Positions 1 to 12,226 are shown, numbered from the stretch's first letter. The stretch: 64,000 nt of DNA from Dryomyza anilis (GCA_951804985.1 OX638135.1:69803303-69867302), one strand, 5' to 3'. Made by a program: numbers and translations. The notes: generated from the sequence alone by a model not told the origin.

Positions 1-1130
1 ATATATAGATATATAGATATATAGATATATAGATATATAGATATATAGATATATAGATATATAGATATATAGATATATAGATATATAGATATATAGATAT
101 ATAGATATATAGATATATAGATATATAGATATATAGATATATAGATATATAGATATATAGATATATAGATATATAGATATATAGATATATAGATATATAG
201 ATATATAGATATATAGATATATAGATATATAGATATATAGATATATAGATATATAGATATATAGATATATAGATATATAGATATATAGATATATAGATAT
301 ATAGATATATAGATATATAGATATATAGATATATAGATATATAGATATATAGATATATAGATATATAGATATATAGATATATAGATATATAGATATATAG
401 ATATATAGATATATAGATATATAGATATATAGATATATAGATATATAGATATATAGATATATAGATATATAGATATATAGATATATAGATATATAGATAT
501 ATAGATATATAGATATATAGATATATAGATATATAGATATATAGATATATAGATATATAGATATATAGATATATAGATATATAGATATATAGATATATAG
601 ATATATAGATATATAGATATATAGATATATAGATATATAGATATATAGATATATAGATATATAGATATATAGATATATAGATATATAGATATATAGATAT
701 ATAGATATATAGATATATAGATATATAGATATATATAGATATATAGATATATAGATATATAGATATATAGATATATAGATATATAGATATATAGATATAT
801 AGATATATAGATATATAGATATATATAGATATATAGATATATAGATATATAGATATATAGATATATAGATATATAGATATATAGATATATAGATATATAG
901 ATATATAGATATATAGATATATAGATATATAGATATATAGATATATAGATATATAGATATATAGATATATAGATATATAGATATATAGATATATAGATAT
1001 ATAGATATATAGATATATAGATATATAGATATATAGATATATAGATATATAGATATATAGATATATAGATATATAGATATATAGATATATAGATATATAG
1101 ATATATAGATATATAGATATATAGATATAT
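1..1130. repeat. 8-bp satellite (AGATATAT)n
   Basis: About 140 head-to-tail copies of an 8-bp unit run from the window edge to 1130. The array is nearly perfect; two 10-bp variants (one extra AT) occur near 735 and 825. The array start lies outside the window. It abuts the 5' part of a gypsy gag gene and has removed or replaced any 5' LTR there. Confidence 0.98.
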
Positions 1131-1238
1131 TTTATGGAAATAACTAATATACGTTTTATTGTTTATTCCTATTTTAAAATTTCTTATATTTCCAAATATT
1201 TAGATTTCAATATATGTAAACTACTCCACCAGATAAAT

Positions 1239-2467
1239 ATGGCAACACGTAAAAGAACTCGTAATCATAGCAATATTGATACAACAGTTAATCCACTATC
1301 TCTTGACACACCATTACCAGACTCACTGATCACACGAAATACACCAATGTGTAACATAGTAAATGACACTCGAAATATACTTTCTACAAATACAATTAAA
1401 TTACCACCATTTTGGACACTTGTCCTGAAGCTTGGTTTGCACAAGCCGAAGTTCAATTTGCTTTAAAAAATGTAATTAATGATACAACAAAATACCAACA
1501 CGTAATTATCGCTCTACCCCATGATGTGATAACTAAAGTAATAGATGTAATTCAAGATCCACTTACTAATAATAATTACGGTCACATTAAATCAAAACTT
1601 CTTGAAAGGTTTTCTCTCAGTGAAGAAAGTAAACTCGCACAAATTCTCAGTGACAATCAATTAGGCGATCGAAAACCTTCAGAACCTAGCAAATTCGGTT
1701 TCGATGATCAGTCGTGATTTACTCTTTAAGTTATGGTTGAGAAAATTAGCCCCAACAAATTCAAATACACATTGCATCTTCTAACTTGACTACAATAGAC
1801 GACAAACTTTTTCTCTCGGACAAAATTTTTGAATTGTCAGAGATACCACAGGTTGGAGAGGTAGCTAACTCAACAACAACATCCTCGATGGAACAAACAT
1901 TACAAAATTTAGTGAATATTACCTTAAATATGTTTCAAAGTTTTAACAATTTATCACTAGAAATTTCTGAAATAAAAAATCAAAAACGGTCAAATGAAAA
2001 GTGTCCATCTAGACAATTTAATAAATAATAATAGTTTGGCGCTACAGTCCTGTATAGAACTTCGGCCGAGCTCTCTCACCATTTTGAGCTGTGCGTGTTG
2101 TGTTATATTTTGTACTCAAAGTGGTGGGACCTACAGTTTATTGCCGAATCCGAACGGCGGGTGAGAGCTTTTCATAGGCAATTTTTACTCTCGAAGGTTT
2201 GCCATTTACTGACGAGAGGTAGCGCGGTATAGAAAAATGTTTCTATGAAAAGATGTTGTTAGCCCCAGTCCAGGCTTGAACCGGGGACCTTTCGGCTCGC
2301 AGTCCAGATTTAACCAAGATCAAAATACAAGAAATTTTAGATATAGATACAACCAACAAAATACAATTTGTTGGTATTACAAAAAATTTAGAATTAATGC
2401 AACAAAGTGCATTAATCCGTGCAACTTTAATAAAGCAAATATTAAAAATTCAAATTCTTTAAATTAA
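1239..2467 (+). pseudogene. Ty3/gypsy gag remnant (Kabuki/CsRn1-like)
   Basis: The likely start is ATG 1239 (MATRKRTRNHSN). A frameshift near 1410 separates this from the matrix/capsid-like segment KLPPFW..CPEAWFAQAEVQF, a signature of Kabuki/CsRn1-type gypsy Gag. It continues to about 1720 and, after further breaks, to 2021. A SINE occupies 2022-2307. Gag resumes at 2308 with basic sequence and a zinc-knuckle-like stretch (ICWYYKKF...CINPC, residues degenerate). Several frameshifts and stops make it nonfunctional. The protease segment follows. Family placement is from motif recall; a Gag HMM search would settle it. Confidence 0.8.
2022..2307 (-). mobile_element. tRNA-derived SINE, copy 1 (5' truncated)
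   Basis: On the minus strand this starts in the tRNA-like head (GGTTCAAGCCTGG B box) and runs through a conserved body to an ATT-rich tail at the low-coordinate end. The A-box end is missing. ATTTAA occurs at 2016-2021 and again at 2308-2313, a likely target-site duplication. Removing the insert rejoins the gag frame. The same body occurs at 25761-26075, 41425-41656 and partly at 62430-62545. Confidence 0.85.
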
Positions 2468-2514
2468 AATTTCCCATTATGACGGCCACAAATAATGGAA
2501 TATCTAATCAACCA

Positions 2515-2960
2515 TCTCGTCGCCTATTTATATATGATAAACACAACAAGTTAAATTTTTTGATTGACACTGGTTTCAAAATTTAAATCACTTCAAAGAA
2601 ATTCTGATATCATTCTTTCCGCTGCTAATGGCACAAACATTAAAACATATGGTTTCAAATTATTCAATATCGATTTAGGATTAATAGCCGTATTCTGGCA
2701 TTTTCGTGACAAAGTCTAATCATTAAAATGTTATAATTGTCATTGTTTTGTCATTGTCAGTGCTCGCTAGAATAGGGCTATAAGACGCGATTTTGAATTT
2801 CCTTTCATTCTAGCTGAAGTATCAAATCCAATTTTAGGTGGAAATTTCCTTGAGCGTTTTGGTATTATAGTCGATATGAAAAACCAACTAATCATTGATT
2901 CAGCAACCAATATAACTGCCAAAGCAGCTACTGGTATTTGCGATATCTGATGTCTCAAAA
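2515..2960 (+). pseudogene. gypsy protease region remnant
   Basis: Conceptual translation gives RRLFIYDKHNKLNFLIDTG, with the aspartic-protease DTG motif at about 2563-2571. This is preceded by the lead-in typical of Kabuki/CsRn1-type pol. It is followed by an IILSAANGTNIKTYG-like segment and, near 2790-2880, by FPFILAEVSNPILGGNFL-like sequence. Multiple frameshifts occur. It belongs to the same element as the gag and integrase segments around it. Confidence 0.7.
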
Positions 2961-2989
2961 TATCTTATACTGAAAATAAATTCTCAAAA

Positions 2990-3600
2990 GTCCTTAGCGA
3001 ATTTCCTTCAATTACTGCAGAACCCGATTACAATAAATCTGTCAAACATTCTACAGTACACAGAATTGAAATTGAAGGAATTTTACCATATTGTAGACCA
3101 CTAACTCCTCTGTAGCTTCTCCACTCCACTTGGTATCTAAAAAAGAACCAAATGACTGGAGACCATGCGGAGACTATAGGAGATTGAACTATTCGTGATA
3201 CCTCATATTCATGATCTAAGTATAGATTTTCGAAATAAGTCGATATTTTCCAAACTTGATCTAGTTAGAGCACATCATCAGTAGCTGAAGAAGATATCAA
3301 TAAAACCGCAATTACAACTCCTTTTGGGATGTACGTATTTGTACGCATGCCTTTCGGACTTCGAAATAGTGCACAAACATTCCAAAGGTTTATAAACGAA
3401 GTGCTTTTAGGACTAGATTTCGTATTCACAAGATGAACATCTAAAAAATCTTAAATTAGTTTTCGGACGACTTGATAAATACGAACTTAACATTAAACCT
3501 TCTCATATTGATTTCTTAAGTTTTAGAATTTCACAAAAAGGCATTCAACCATCTGCCGATAGGGTTGAAGTTATAACATCCTTTCAAAAACTAAATTCAA
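2990..3600 (+). pseudogene. gypsy reverse transcriptase remnant
   Basis: The best block is PFGLRNSAQTFQRFINEVL (about 3350-3408), the conserved gypsy RT motif. The sequence then passes from GLDFVF straight into QDEHLKNLKLVFGRLDKYEL, so the catalytic YxDD box is deleted. The thumb follows with ISQKGIQPSADRVEVI. Stops and shifts are frequent upstream. The RT is clearly dead. Confidence 0.75.
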
Positions 3601-4171
3601 TAAACAAATTACAAAAATTTATTGGCATGGTAAATAATTGTAATCATCGATATATTCCAATAATAGCTAAATTGCTTTGCCCAATACATGCACTTCTTAC
3701 AAAGGCAAATAAATTCAATAATAAAATACTTGACTGAAATAAAGATGCGGGAATAGCATTTGATAAAATTAAATCAATATTCACTGAAAACACTATACTT
3801 ACACATTTCGACAAAAATGGAAATATTACACTTGCAGTTGATGCATCAAATATTGCCATTGGTGCAGTTCTACAACAAAGCCACAAACAGCATTTCGAAC
3901 CACTCGCATTCTTTTCTAGAAAACTTTTGATAGAGAATTATTAGCTATATATTCGGCTATTAAACACTTTCGACATTTCTTAGAAGGACACAAATTTACG
4001 ATATATACAGACCACAAACCACTCAGATTCATTTTGAATTCGAAGACAGAGAGATCACCTCGACAAACGGGACATTTAGAATATATAACACAATTTACCG
4101 ACCATATTAGGTATGTTCCAGGTAAAAATAATATAGTCACAGATACACTGTCTAGGATTCCCGATTTATGA
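3600..4171 (+). pseudogene. gypsy RNase H remnant
   Basis: The segment shows HFDKNGNITLAVDASNIAIG (DAS motif of RNase H), LAFFSRKL, a frameshift near 3927, then LLAIYSAIKHFRHFLEG, YTDHKPL and ending YVPGKNNIVTDTLSR (the usual VADALSR motif). The order matches gypsy RT-RNase H-integrase. It carries at least one stop (near 3736) and one frameshift. Confidence 0.8.
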
Positions 4172-4349
4172 ACTATGAGCATCCGAAATCAATTTACAGA
4201 CTTTACACAAAGAGCAACGAACAGGTACACAACTACAACTACTCATAGAAACACCAAATTCAAAATGGAACCTCAGTAAGACATACATCCCCAGTTTAAA
4301 TTTAAAGATCTGGTGTGATATCTGGAACACTCTCGCGACCATATGTTCC

Positions 4350-5192
4350 TCTATCAATGAGACAAACAATATTTAAGAAATTACATCGATATCACATCCT
4401 GGAATGCGTCCAACTAGAAAATAAATACAGAACAAATATTTTTGCCCAAATATGCGCAAACATATAAATGATTGGACGAGTAACTGCATTGAATGTCAGA
4501 AAGCAAAAGTACACATATATTCAAAAACACCAGTAGTCAAAATAAATATACCATCCGGACGATTCGGATATATTCATATGGACTTAGTTGGACCTCTACC
4601 AATTTCAAATGGTTATCGAGATATTTTAACAATAGTAGATAGGTATACAAGATGGCTTGAAGCTTACCCACTGGAAGACATAACTACAAAAACAGTCACG
4701 AAAACATTTATAGATAATTTTATTCCACGTTTTGGTGTTCCATCAAAGATGACAGTTGATCAAGGTACTCAATTTACCTCCAATTTTTTTAACGAGTTAA
4801 CAAAACTTTTGGGATCACATAAGATACATATATCCACTTACCTTCCACAAGCAAATGGAATGGTTGAAAGATTCCATCGACAACTAAAGTCATCAATAAT
4901 AGCTTCCCAAGATAGCACACACTGGTCAAAACAACTACCGACGAAAACCTAACAATATGTTTTCGTTCGGCAGTGAAGGAAGACCTCAGATGTAGCCCGG
5001 CTGAATTAGTATACGGACAACCTCTGGTGAAATGATTGTAGAGAATACTGAAACTTTTTCTTCAGATGAAACCATTTCGAAATTAAGGCAACATTTTGCG
5101 CAATTTCGAAGTCATATTGTTCACCACGGAAATAACCAAAAAAATTACGTTCCAAAAGATTTGTTTAAATGTGTATATGTTTTTGTTAAAAC
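4350..5192 (+). pseudogene. gypsy integrase remnant, zinc finger and core
   Basis: An HHCC-type zinc finger is readable across frameshifts (4390-4500, ending CIECQKAKV). The catalytic core is intact in one frame from 4452: D in HMDLVGPLP, D in TVDQGTQF and E in NGMVERFHRQLK give the DDE triad. The frame breaks near 4950, after which AVKEDLRCSPAELVYGQPL is recognisable. The gene is then cut at 5192 by a hAT-like element and resumes at 7248. Confidence 0.9.
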
Positions 5193-5494
5193 CAAGGATT
5201 GAAACCGTAACCGAAACCGATATCCGTTTAAAACCGTTTCATTTTTAAAACCGAAACCGTAACCGAAACCGTTATACGAAAATAAGAAATAAACCGATAT
5301 CCAAAACCGATATAAACGGTTTCGGTTTTATACCGGTTTAAAACGGTTTTTAAAAAAGTACCTATAAATAGAAACAGAAAAACATATTTAATTTTATAAT
5401 AGAAGATCTTCAGTAAAGTGTCATTTAATAAAATGTTTAGTTCCCAAAATTTTTTAAGGCTAAAGAATATAAGCATCTTAAAAATAAGGTCTGT

Positions 5495-5534
5495 GAAGCA
5501 CTTTTGTAGCGGTAAATAGCTTCAAAAGTGCTTC
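5495..5534. repeat. 12-bp hairpin in hAT-like element
   Basis: GAAGCACTTTTG at 5495-5506 is exactly complementary to 5523-5534, with a 16-nt loop. A partial third copy follows at once. The role is unknown. Confidence 0.8.
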
Positions 5535-5967
5535 AAAAGTCGCTTCAATAAGATAAAATAGACAAAACAATGTTTTTTTCGCTTTTCTTCGCTACGCTAG
5601 TTCGTACATCGATTGTGCATATGCACTTATGCACATTATTATTATTGTTTTGTAAAATCATGAAGTTTACTTAAGTCAAGTTCTATGTGCATTATTTCAT
5701 TCAACTTATAAAACAAAAAAAAAAAAAAAATATATGAACATTTTCACAGTGTACCTCATTTAGCTTATATATTGCTTTTTGTGTTTTTCTTTTTTTTCAC
5801 AAATCCGTTGATTCGTTTGTAAGTGCAAAAACAACAGAAATGAAAATAAAGCAGCATGACATCCACGATTTTGATAGAATTTTTGGCGGGAAATTTTTTG
5901 TACCACAAAAAAAACTCGTTGTTGTTGGCAACTAGATAGCTGTACTAGATACATACATGAAGTGTGG

Positions 5968-6039
5968 TGTCATGCGACTGTCTGCTGTCATGCGTCTGTC
6001 CGTTGTTATGCGTCTGTCTGTTGTCATGCGTCTGTTTGT
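5968..6039 (+). repeat. 18-bp tandem repeat x4
   Basis: Four contiguous 18-bp units of the form TGTCATGCGTCTGTCTGT, with a few substitutions, lie inside the hAT-like element. Confidence 0.9.
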
Positions 6040-7239
6040 TGCCTTGCGATGATACCGAATAGCAACAAAGAGTTGTCGTTGTGAAAGTGTGTATATACGA
6101 ATCGTAATTCGTTATTGTTGTATTCTCTTCTTTCTGTTAGTGTTCGATTTGTAGCGTTTGCGTTTGAGTTTGTGTTCGCAAAAAAAATGTTACCCTGCAA
6201 GATATTATTTGTGTTCTCTTTACATACGGTGCGTGCAGCATTCGGATTTTTTTTAATCTCTGACGAAAATAGATATATGCCTATACGAAATATTCCTTAA
6301 ATTTATTATGAATGTATAATATACATTGAACATATTATGTTCATTTTATTATGGCCTTGAGATTTTGAATTGTCTTGCCAACATCATTTGATTTATACAA
6401 TTATATTTTATTAATTAATTCTTGTTAAAATATAATTCAAATTTTTTTTTGTTAGAAAAATAATTTATTTTTTGTTGAAGAAATTGAAAATATGGAAAAT
6501 GAGTAACTTAAATACAATTAGTGTTCAAAATCTATTCGTTTTCATAATTAATATGCAGTTTAAGATATTTGTCTTCGATCTTTTATTTAAAATTTAAAAA
6601 GTAAAATTTTGAAAGATTCCTGCAAGCAAGAACAAAAAATGTATTGCAAGAACAAGATCATATGTACCTATGCAAGAGCAAGACTCAGCGTTTAAGAACA
6701 AGAACAAGATTACCATTTCTTGACTTGCTCTTGCATATGATCAACACTATTTTACATATATTGCAGTTCACTGAATTGTTGAAATTTAATTTCTTTGGCT
6801 TTTATGGATGGAAATTGTACAAAATTATTCTTCTTTGCAATTCAGATCATATCTCAGGTTATGTCAAAAAATTGCTTTTCATTGGTTTGTGGTTACGAAA
6901 TTTTGAATTAAAATTTTTTCTTGGCGTAATCAATTAAATAATTAATATAACACTATATTTTAACTAAAATAACAAAAAAACATTGTTTAAATTACGTTTC
7001 CCACTTTACCCCAATATCATAATTTGAACACCATATAAACAATGTTAAATTATTTGAAAAATATGGAAAAAAGAAAATTTATACAAAAACCGAAATCAAA
7101 ACCGAAACCGTAACATGGAACCGGTATACCGAAACCGTTTCGTTATAAAAACTTAAAACCGAAACCGTAACCGAAACCGAAACGCAGAAAAAACCGAAAC
7201 CGAAATCGAAACCTTTATTCGTTTAGGTTTCAATCCTTG

Positions 7240-7461
7240 GTTAAAACTAAACGTACTACCGGACTCAAAACTCCTTTTGAGGGTCCTTATAAAGTAGTAA
7301 ATACAAATTATAAAACTTTTAATATCCAAGATGGTAATTTAGTTAAAACAATTTCGATAGATCGATTAAAACCAGCACACGTTGATAGAACAATATCGAA
7401 TCAATACAAGAATACAAAACAGCCAATAACAAAACATGTAACGTTTTGTCTACATTAAATA
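7240..7461 (+). pseudogene. gypsy integrase C-terminal end
   Basis: This continues the integrase after the hAT-like insertion: KTPFEGPYKVVN, then ISIDRLKPAHV, the conserved C-terminal block of this gypsy group. It ends at a stop at 7456-7458. Confidence 0.85.
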
Positions 7462-8056
7462 TTTATTTTATTTTGTTTTTCTTATATTTCATATTGATGG
7501 GGGCGTAACGTAGTGATAGTCTACATATAACATATAATTCCTATAAATTAATTAACTTTGTGTTTTTATATTTTAAATATTGTACGATCAAAAACAACCA
7601 TTTTGTAGAGAGCAACTATTTTGTTTTACGATAAAATAATTTTCATTCAAAAAATTATTTTTCTTGATCTTGTCAGTTAACATCAATTGTTTTTAAATAT
7701 AAATGTTTTTAATTACAAATTGTAAATAATTTAATTTAAATTAAATTTATATAAAAATAAACAACTTAGGGAACATATAGGTCTCATTCTATGATATCGA
7801 GGTTTGAACATAATGGTCTGATCAAAAAAAATTTTAAAATATAGTTAATTAAAAACTTAAAGAAAACAAAATCCTTATTTAGGATTTTGTAAAAATTTGA
7901 TAAAAGAAGGGATCGTAAAGAACTGGAATCGGATTCCGCTGTTAAAAAAATGTGTGAATCGGAATCGGAACCCATTTTAATTTGCTTGCATATCTTACAA
8001 ATTTATGTCGAGTTTTACGATTTTTAACACGAACTATTAACTATTTTTATAATTAT
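7462..8056 (+). other. gypsy 3' end, possible LTR, then AT-rich sequence
   Basis: A polypurine-like GATGGGGGCG at about 7496-7506 is followed by TAACGTAGTGATAG, where a 3' LTR would be expected. With no 5' LTR to compare, its extent cannot be fixed. Nothing else is recognised up to the copia LTR. Confidence 0.45.
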
Positions 8057-8266
8057 TGATATATGCAACATTACTTTAACATTTTATACTTGTTCATAAT
8101 ATTTTTTTTTATATTCAATCGTTTTTTAAAATATCAGTTTCTTATCAAATGAAAATTATTTTTATTGTCACTCTGAAATTTGGATTTGAATAATACACAC
8201 ATTCATTTCTAAAAGTCCCTGTCCTTATTTCCAAATATATTAATTCCACTAAATTTAAACATAACA
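8057..8266 (+). repeat. Ty1/copia 5' LTR
   Basis: This 210-bp LTR (TG...CA) pairs with 12961-13170 at equal length, with about 18 mismatches counted by eye (about 91% identity), so the insertion is old. No exact 5-bp duplication is seen at the TG/CA ends; ATAAT lies 3 bp outside the 5' end and directly after the 3' LTR. Confidence 0.93.
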
Positions 8267-8280
8267 GGTTATGGGCGCAG
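8267..8280 (+). other. copia primer-binding site
   Basis: GGTTATGGGCGCAG directly follows the 5' LTR. It matches the initiator-tRNA-Met-type primer site that I recall from Drosophila copia (GGTTATGGGC core). Confidence 0.8.
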
Positions 8281-8370
8281 ACCTTAACATCGGGAGCGCG
8301 GTAGTGTTAAATATATAATTTTTAAAGATAAATTTAAAACGGAAGTTGAGCAATTCAAGCAGAAACGAAA

Positions 8371-9100
8371 ATGCAAAAACACGGTACGATTTCCATTACT
8401 CAAATGAAATATGGCACATGGAAACCAAAAATTGAAGCGATTCTGCATAAAAACAGATTATTGTGAATGGTGCGTGGAGAAGAATCCATACCGGAAGTAC
8501 GTGGGATTACAAAGTCAGTCACCGAAGCTCAACATCGCAAGGACAAGGAAGCGCAGCTAGAGTTTGATGACAAAGATATGGATGCAAAGGCAGAAATCAT
8601 AATTGCTATAGAAGAAGGCACATCAAAACTTCGCACTAGATTTGGTCATATCTGCAAGAAACCTATGTTCGGAAAACAACACGACGCAAGGCGGAAATGT
8701 ACCGTTAGTTGTTGAATATGAAAATGAGTGAAAGAAATTCCATTTCGCAGTATCTAATTGAGTTTGATATATGTGTTTCAAGCTTAACTGACTTGGATAT
8801 AAGTTTAGATGATGATTTATTAACAGTCATTTAATAGATGGTTTACCATTAAAGTTTAAAGAATGAATTTCCGACGATCAGGACGTTATGTTCCAGACTT
8901 TTGAAAATTGGCGATAAAGCAAAAAAAGAAACGAGAGATGAAGAATGAATGTCAACAAATTTTATAAACATTACAAGAATGGTAGTATCAACGCTATGGG
9001 TATGTCAAACAAAAATTTTTATTATGAGTGCTTATATGTGTGAAAAAGGGACACATAGCTAGACAATGCAAATCACAAAACAAACGAAGCACTTTAGGCA
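8371..9100 (+). pseudogene. copia gag remnant
   Basis: A start at ATG 8371 reads MQKHGTISITQMKYGTWKPK, the usual copia-Gag opening (a tryptophan in the first 20 residues), with a stop at 8464. Further fragments follow (8467-8715). A zinc knuckle CVKKGHIARQC lies at about 9040-9072, missing its first cysteine through a frameshift. Confidence 0.8.
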
Positions 9101-10643
9101 GAGAATTCGATAGAGCAGATACAAAGTGGGATGTATGGTGTGTTGATAGTGGCGCTACATCACACATGTGTTACTCATTATCGCAGTTTATTGATATATA
9201 CAAATCATACACTGGTAAAGTTCGTTTAGCAGTTGACAAAGAGCTTGATGTGAGAGAAATCGGTACAGTTAAACTTAATATAAGCACATTTGTCTATTCA
9301 AAACATTATACGTACCCGATTTCCAGTGTAATCTTATATCTGCAGTGAAAACTACTGATAACGATTGTCAGGTTATAATGCAAAACGAAAAGGCTATAAT
9401 TTCAAAAGAGGGTGAAATTTTACTAATGCTACAAAGAAAAAGTGTTTATACATGATAAAATCCTATAAATCGTTACCTATACGAACAGTGTAAAGAAACT
9501 AGAGAAATCACGCTTGTAGAGTTCGATTTGTGGCTCAAGCGCTATGGCCACCTTAACTCAGCTCACTTACAAAAGCTAAAATCGCAAAATATGGTTATAG
9601 GATTACCAAAATTCCAAAGTAAAAAACCTGAATGTGTCACATGTATACGGGAAAAACAAACCCAAGAACCTTTTTGCCACACAAAGGATAAATCCTCCAC
9701 GGAAATCTTGAACCTGGTGCACACTGATTTCTGTGGTCCAATGAGAGTAGAATCCTTACAAAAAAATTTATACTTTGCGACCTTTATCGATGACTATACA
9801 AGGCAAGTTTTTATTACATAGCAAGAACGAATATTTAAACGCATTCAAGGACTTTAAAAAGAAAGTGGAAATGCAAACAGGCAAACGAATAAAATCATTG
9901 CGATAAGATAATGCTACAGAATTAGTTTGTCGAGAATTTAACGATTATCTAAAATCATGTGGAATCAAATGGCAGCTTACTGTAGAATATACACCGCAAA
10001 AAACGGGGTTGCGGAAAGAATGAAAAGGACCCTGGTATAAATGGCTAGATGCATGATAATAGAGTCTAAATTACCAAAGTTTCTATGGGATCATACAGCA
10101 GCGTACATTAGAAATCGCTGTCCGACTAATCTAAACCAGAATAAAACACCAGAGGAAATGTGGTCTGGTAAGGTCCTAGTAGTAAAGCATTTACGACAAA
10201 TATGATGTAGATCGTTTGTACTTAATAAAAAACCAGGAAAATCCAAATGGAATGCTAGAAGTAACGAGTATGTTCTTATACGATATTCAGAAGCATCGAA
10301 AGCTTATCGCTTGTGGAAGCGTGGCACTCGCACCATCGTAAAAAGTCGTGATGTAAAATTTTTAGAAGAAAGATTTGATACAGGATGCGACGAAATAAAT
10401 GACGAGAATAATGGATTTTATGAGTTCGATATTAAAGCAAGAATAGAAGAAAATATAAGCATTGAAGAAGAACACACTTTTGCAAATTGTACAGATAATT
10501 TGGCATCTCCACCAGAACAGACAACACAAATAGACCATGGCTTAGTAGAATCCGACGACGAAATATATGTCGAGAGCTCTGAAGATACAGTTGACGAGAA
10601 AAGAAATAACACTTCTAGCAGATTACAACAGCTTTTTAATTAA
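9101..10643 (+). pseudogene. copia protease and integrase remnant
   Basis: The protease signature WCVDSGATSH lies at about 9138-9168. Integrase follows: H...H in LKRYGHLNSAHLQKL, CVTCIREK, then LVHTDFCGPM with the first catalytic D near 9724. The region holding the second D is broken by a stop (about 9901-9912), and the E region ends in frameshifts near 10010-10030. A downstream open stretch 10311-10643 is the hydrophilic, acidic linker before RT. The domain order gag-PR-IN-RT confirms the copia (Pseudoviridae-type) class. Confidence 0.85.
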
Positions 10644-10652
10644 AAAATATAT

Positions 10653-11187
10653 ATGTTAAGATTATGGACTTTTTCAAGAGGACAAGAAGCTTCAAAAAGT
10701 GCAGTTTCAGACAACGCTATAGACCCAAGGAACGTACAAGAAATTATAAAATCTCCACATAGAGAAGAGTGGATGCGAGCATTAGATAGCGAATACAACT
10801 CATTAGTTAAAAACCAAACGTGGGAATTAGTCGAATTACCTGAAGGTAGAACAGCAATCGGCTGCAAGTGTGTACTAAAGACGAAATACAAACCTTGCAA
10901 TTGAAATGCAGCGTTATAAATTGTTTAATATCTAAAATCAACTCAAGATTTAAAGATTATTTTTCACAAAATAGGAAAACCTCGGATATGTTGATGCAAA
11001 TTGTGCTGAAGATACTAACAATCGGAAGTCACAAACAGGATTTTTTTGTATACTATCTGGAGCAGTTATATTTTGGGAATCAAAGAAACAACGCGTAGTA
11101 GCGACATCGAGTGCTGAATCCGAGTACATGGCACTTGCAGAAGCAGCAAAAGAAGCCAGCTACCTAAGATACTTCTTGGAAGATCTA
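10653..11187 (+). pseudogene. copia RT/RNase H, RT catalytic region deleted
   Basis: The RT start is clear: WMRALDSEYNSLVKNQTWEL and GCKCVLKTKYK to about 10913. Within a few bases the sequence jumps to RNase H-proximal text (YLKSTQDLK, then DANCAEDTNNRKSQTG and SSAESEYMALAEAAKEAS), so most of RT, including the YVDD box, is deleted. The frame is cut at 11187 by a TA-flanked insertion and resumes at 12679. Confidence 0.85.
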
Positions 11188-11459
11188 CACACAAAAAAAT
11201 TATTGTCGAATCCGACGGATCCACAAATATTATTTTCAAATTATTGTCGGTTTCGACAATAAAATGTTCAATCAAGAATTAAAAATAAAATTATTGTTTT
11301 TTTAAATTTGAATTGTTAATTATTATTTTTGTTTTGCATGACATTTTCAATTTTGAAATGTTATTATAAAAAGTAAACAAAACTAATTTTTAAATGTAAT
11401 GTTAATGTTAAAAATAACGTTCAAATTAATAGAAATAGAATATAACTGTGCCGCATAGA

Positions 11460-11666
11460 TTATTTCAGTGCATCGCAAGAATATTCTGCTTGAAGATGAT
11501 AATGAGTACGTCGTTTGAGTAGTGCAGTCGAACATGGGGAGTTCAACATTATGGAACCATCAGAGTATACGTGGTCCGGTTCGTGGGTTATCGTCGTATG
11601 TGGGCGATGTTTCAGTCCTTTCGGCCATTTAGACGCCATTTGTTGTACACTGGAAATGCAATGCAT
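11460..11666 (-). other. Unrecognised 68-codon open stretch
   Basis: The minus-strand ORF begins MHCISSVQQMASKWPKG and contains HRPHTTITHEPDH. It is not AT-biased like its surroundings and does not resemble a known transposon protein. A possible splice acceptor (TTTCCAG) lies near its 5' end. It could be a captured host exon or chance. Confidence 0.3.
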
Positions 11667-11679
11667 TTTTATTATATAT

Positions 11680-12226
11680 TGTTACGAAATGATGTAATTT
11701 GCCTTATAGTTCAAGCAATCAACAATAATTAATGAGATGCAAGACAATTCAGCGCACTAAGCATGTGTTAGAAAAAGACGGAAGATCATTCAGCGCACTG
11801 AGGCAGTGTGTTAGAAAGAAATCGAAGATCAGCGCATTAAAACACATGAGTGCGAATGAGATGCCAATAGCATGCGTCATTCATGAAACGAGTAGAAGGT
11901 TCTCGAAACAAGTCGAGGCTTGTCGAAACGTGTCGAACTGATGCATGCAGTATATAAGGGAGCCGCAGAGGTACAGAGGGTGTAAGAGGTACAGCACTTC
12001 AGTAGTGATTGTAAAGTGGTCGAGTGCATCTCGTGTGATAAATGTCAAGTTAAATTGTGGAAATGAGCAGTTATTAGAATTTCTTATTAGTAAAGTTGTT
12101 TATTAAAGTGAATTAATAAAGTTAATTGTTATAATTTAAACCAAACATACGAGTGTTTTTATTTTGTACACAATCCAGCGATACGAACTCGTAGAACAGT
12201 TTTCCGTAGACTGAATTTCAGTAACA
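11680..12226 (+). mobile_element. Solo LTR of the tRNA-Leu-primed gypsy family
   Basis: It starts TGTTACGAAATGATG and ends TTCAGTAACA, and is homologous to the LTRs at 54911-55407 (inverted) and 59465-59722. No internal region is attached, so it is a solo LTR, presumably from LTR-LTR recombination. The flanking 4-mers differ at one base (ATAT versus ATGT). It contains a TATATAAG box (11951-11958) and AATAAA (12115-12120). Confidence 0.88.
11951..11958 (+). promoter_or_regulatory. LTR TATA box
   Basis: TATATAAG is followed by GGGAGCCGC inside the gypsy LTR. The same box is kept in the inverted LTR (55164-55171), consistent with the retroelement promoter. Confidence 0.6.

Larger units (their letters stand above)
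5193..7239. mobile_element. Non-autonomous hAT-like element in gypsy integrase
   Basis: The ends are perfect 14-bp inverted repeats (CAAGGATTGAAACC at 5193, its complement ending 7239). An 8-bp target duplication GTTAAAAC is present at 5185-5192 and 7240-7247. An 8-bp duplication with short CA-starting TIRs is characteristic of the hAT superfamily. Removing the insert restores the integrase reading frame (VFVKTKRTTG). Both subterminal regions are packed with CCGAAAC-like motifs in the same orientation. No transposase-like ORF was found; the longest ORFs (6115-6300, 6644-6937) resemble nothing I know. Confidence 0.92.

Noticed and set aside
1..1130. CRISPR array or telomere repeat
   Set aside because: An 8-bp unit without spacers and only A, T and one G; simple satellite.
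5193..5280. Telomeric repeat tract from CCGAAAC motifs
   Set aside because: The motifs are irregular, occur at both ends of a TIR-bounded element, and flies of this group lack such telomeres.
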